A DNA stretch of 64,000 nt from Naumovozyma dairenensis CBS 421 (taxonomy: Eukaryota > Ascomycota > Saccharomycetes > Saccharomycetales > Saccharomycetaceae). The stretch covers positions 434,001-498,000 of the forward strand of contig NC_016486.1 of assembly GCF_000227115.2 (NCBI RefSeq), in the 5' to 3' direction. The notes below the pieces were generated by a model that was not told the origin of the DNA, made no database searches, and saw nothing but the letters and a program-made list of their open reading frames with translations. Shown here piece after piece: positions 62,701 through 64,000 of the stretch; position 1 is the first letter of the stretch; each line of letters opens with the position of its first letter. The position numbers and the translations under genes were made by a program.

Positions 62701-62980
62701 AATTCACATTTGTTCTTTTAAGATCGTAATAAATTTTCAAAGTTTTTTCATTCAATAGAGCAGTTTTCCGATTATGTTCTTCTGTTAATGGAGGTTGAAA
62801 TACGGATCTATAATTTGATGCGTATGGGAATGGTTTAAAATTTGAAGTGGCGTTACAATAAGTTGGTTTTAGTTTTACAGCTTTCTCATTTGTTTTGGAA
62901 GGCCTAGTACGATTTTCATGTTCATGTAAAGGGTTTGCTGTATGTTCTATGTGTATGGTTGGAGTTGTTATTCCAGTCAT
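59786..62980 (-). CDS. GPB2: Kelch-repeat regulator of PKA, Gpb2/Krh1
   Basis: Gpb1 and Gpb2 (Krh2, Krh1) are kelch proteins that bind the G-alpha Gpa2 and act on PKA and on Ira1/2 to restrain cAMP signalling. The 1064-aa product has the conserved N-terminal YRSVFQPPLTEEHNRKTALL and KIYYDLKRTNVNLCP, then kelch blades such as QVFILGGLLPCYRYEEEA, HLFFFGGFEIRTDCFPP, ILVFGGYKQTGDDKYEA, IIIHGGSIGNKVLNDMWWFD and VSLGGLIQQDVDK. Long Ser/Thr/Asn-rich inserts lie between blades, including a run of 16 or more Ser coded by a TCT repeat (62385-62440), so it is larger than yeast Gpb2 (880 aa). Gene order fits YAL056W. Confidence 0.9.
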   Translation of the reverse strand: MTGITTPTIHIEHTANPLHEHENRTRPSKTNEKAVKLKPTYCNATSNFKPFPYASNYRSVFQPPLTEEHNRKTALLNEKTLKIYYDLKRTNVNLCPKERRPSATSSTDSSSSSSSSSASASANQQQKDSSKFEELMDIFLKGYDDDFLSGTKFIKNSNLYSTQINGNHTAAHNEDNYSMGPSSSSSSSSSSSSSSSSFPPSQKSNNIINNDIIINNNDFISPYIKYYQKLLTVNVREWDILKRHRLWIPIVRDDFKSILLSSREKKLMKNLEKNSSESLSYLTSTDLNSTISTNTITASANSNANMSTATLENYPSHSFSSKHDIKIKPMDKNDNNTTIKKSNPLFIDGADYVPKEYDPYSGSSLIASLFSEMKAPAFSYHCSVELHDQVFILGGLLPCYRYEEEAPNLNDFTMDGIKNLPPPLFESVINNPAMITNPNLYLASLPSNHICKVKTSGQIPPPLICSQGSKLTERHLFFFGGFEIRTDCFPPTPNDGGKYHLKRTAFLNSDGYILDTMTFKFTKIDLLVQTSNLNPYSALSPRFGHLLLSLTNSNTLNTSSSSSASSTSNSNNNSIPDTPTKESQFYDIRNVSVISENTTIPSRPSSSMAIPSATTTTTTPSSNVNINTKTTTTGAHNNNENTALPTHHSNNSYTILVFGGYKQTGDDKYEAMNDLWKIEFQVEARGKRGYCKFKESAIATSIGQSRNNRMTWPSERAFVGFCLPEISVLNSFNYEQDLLNKLKKNFKISKNHGLSSSSSTSTSNMNTRINHKKSSSPQAQVQVPFSISSVSTVPTLGGSNVASSGICRKPPPTTTKTKTDKIQLHKSASLRKSETSPSTTTTASTTTTMAKGSSAFEHTPSTYSGNSRNRTIIIHGGSIGNKVLNDMWWFDLETCTWTKMTLYAETKDEKEMMTHKNEKRKESELIPCNLGLVGHTMTSVGHYIVSLGGLIQQDVDKLYGKDNDDDKNGELPVGGLMMNIIDLTTRKIKDQKIIEVKETNGQQLISRTKFDKSNLMLSVGCCSHISCGNIVMIGGVVARRSNINDLYLRGAVIECFLPSSSSLM

Positions 62981-63755
62981 AGTAAATAATATTGGAATTG
63001 ATTCAATGACTTTTTCTAGTAAATCTGTAGTGTGGTTGTAATTGTAGTTGTGGTTGTAGTTGCAATTGTACTATTCTATAGTAAATAAGTAACGTTAAAA
63101 TCTCGATATTTTATTTTTGTTTCGACTCCACAAATACTTTACAGATTGTAACTTACCATACACAGACCGGTAGCAGAAAGGCGGACAGAGATGTAGTACA
63201 GTATAGTGGCAATATAATCCTGATGAATATACCGTCTGAATTTTACTTCAATTGCCTGTTTTTTTGTTGATCTTTTGACTACTAGTCCACATTGAAAGTA
63301 ATCGTTTGCCACATCACCATATTACAAGTACTATCACTATTACGTATTATTATTTTCTTTTCCATAAATTAATATTCGCGGGGTCACCAGTGTACTTTGC
63401 TTACTTACTCAAGCCATTTTCGGATATTGTCAAATCGAATCAGCTGTCAAATCAATAAACACACAAAATTATGACAAAGGTTATTAAAGGATAAGCATGG
63501 TCTTTTGCTACAACTACGTTGTTGGGGAGTATATATAAAATGTCAAATGTTATGATACTATGCCATGTTCACCATAAACAACAGATGGTACCTTGATTGT
63601 TTTACATATTAAGATAAGTATTAGATGACCACATATTCTTGATATAAATTGAATATAAAAGTCTGTATAGCGAAGAGTTGAGTAAATGGAAATAAATAAA
63701 TAGTATTATGATGATGCTAAATGTTCAAAAATAGTTTACGTAATCATTGTAAAAT
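62981..63755. other. GPB2 upstream region; CNE1 absent
   Basis: 775 bp between GPB2 and the ECM1 stop. It has GTTGTA/GTTGTG hexamer-like repeats (63032-63068), a T tract and AT-rich DNA. In S. cerevisiae the calnexin gene CNE1 lies between these two genes; none is present here, and PEX22 is also missing between ACS1 and GPB2. Confidence 0.6.
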
Positions 63756-64000
63756 TTACTCTTCAATTTCAGAAGGTAACAAATCAAACAAATTTTTAGT
63801 GATTATTGGTTTTTGATCTACTATTATAGTTTTTTCTTCCCCTTCTTCATTCTCTAGCGCGACCTTATTAGCATTTTCAATATCTTTCTCAATATCATCA
63901 TTCTTATCGATAGTAGTAGATAAATGTAAATTTTTATTTTTGGTAACAAGACCAGCTTGTGAAATCAAATCTCTTTTAATTGATTCATTTGTACTTTCCC
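63756..64000 (-). CDS. ECM1: Pre-60S export factor Ecm1 (5' part beyond window)
   Basis: Ecm1 is a shuttling protein that helps nuclear export of 60S subunits. The reverse frame is open from the window edge (64000) to the TAA at 63756-63758, so only the last 81 codons or so are seen. STNESIKRDLISQAGLV near its start corresponds to STNETIKKELAFLNGGL of yeast Ecm1, and the end NLFDLLPSEIEE corresponds to RFGVLPDDVEE. The middle is acidic and variable. Position after GPB2 fits YAL059W. Confidence 0.8.
   Translation of the reverse strand, partial: ESTNESIKRDLISQAGLVTKNKNLHLSTTIDKNDDIEKDIENANKVALENEEGEEKTIIVDQKPIITKNLFDLLPSEIEE

Overview
This window comes from a budding yeast nuclear genome of the Saccharomycetaceae, most likely a post-whole-genome-duplication species outside Saccharomyces (Naumovozyma or Kazachstania would fit; the species is not settled from sequence alone). 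The evidence is AT-rich spacers, almost intron-free genes, one RPS18 intron with GTATGT and TACTAAC signals, a yeast-type tRNA-Ser(AGA), asparagine and serine runs, and gene order that follows S. cerevisiae. Gene names are assigned by recognised protein similarity plus gene order recalled from S. cerevisiae; no search was run.

Block 1 (1-25.3 kb) matches S. cerevisiae YDR449C to YDR459C in the same order and orientation: UTP6 (cut by the window edge), RPS18, PPN1, TSA1/2-type peroxiredoxin, GUK1, NHX1, TOM1, HEH2, PFA5. The homeobox gene YHP1, which lies between RPS18A and PPN1 in S. cerevisiae, is absent here.

The junction (25.3-28.7 kb) is a gene desert holding one tRNA-Ser(AGA), a cluster of heat-shock-element-like sites, one doubtful 99-codon ORF and a striking inverted-repeat element. 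Block 2 begins with ERV46. Between ERV46 and PTA1, which are neighbours in S. cerevisiae, lie about 6 kb that hold a decayed protein gene (30.2-31.8 kb) and a single-finger GATA gene of the ECM23/SRD1 type.

Block 2 (28.7-64 kb) matches YAL042W to YAL059W: ERV46, PTA1, GCV3, BOL1, SPC72, EAF3 (elsewhere, YPR023C, in S. cerevisiae), BOL3, GEM1, OAF1, FLC2, ACS1, GPB2 and the 3' end of ECM1. SPC72 and BOL3 are inverted relative to S. cerevisiae with EAF3 between them.

The genes are mainly housekeeping: ribosome synthesis and export (UTP6, RPS18, ECM1, TOM1), redox defence, vesicle and membrane traffic (NHX1, ERV46, PFA5, FLC2), mitochondria (GEM1, GCV3, BOL1, BOL3), and carbon-source control (OAF1, ACS1, GPB2). 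The best leads are reading-frame breaks in TOM1 and in the GATA gene, the decayed gene, the 101-bp inverted-repeat element in the desert, a phased TTAGGG-type (Tbf1-like) site array between SPC72 and EAF3, and a 7-bp CGG repeat array upstream of OAF1.
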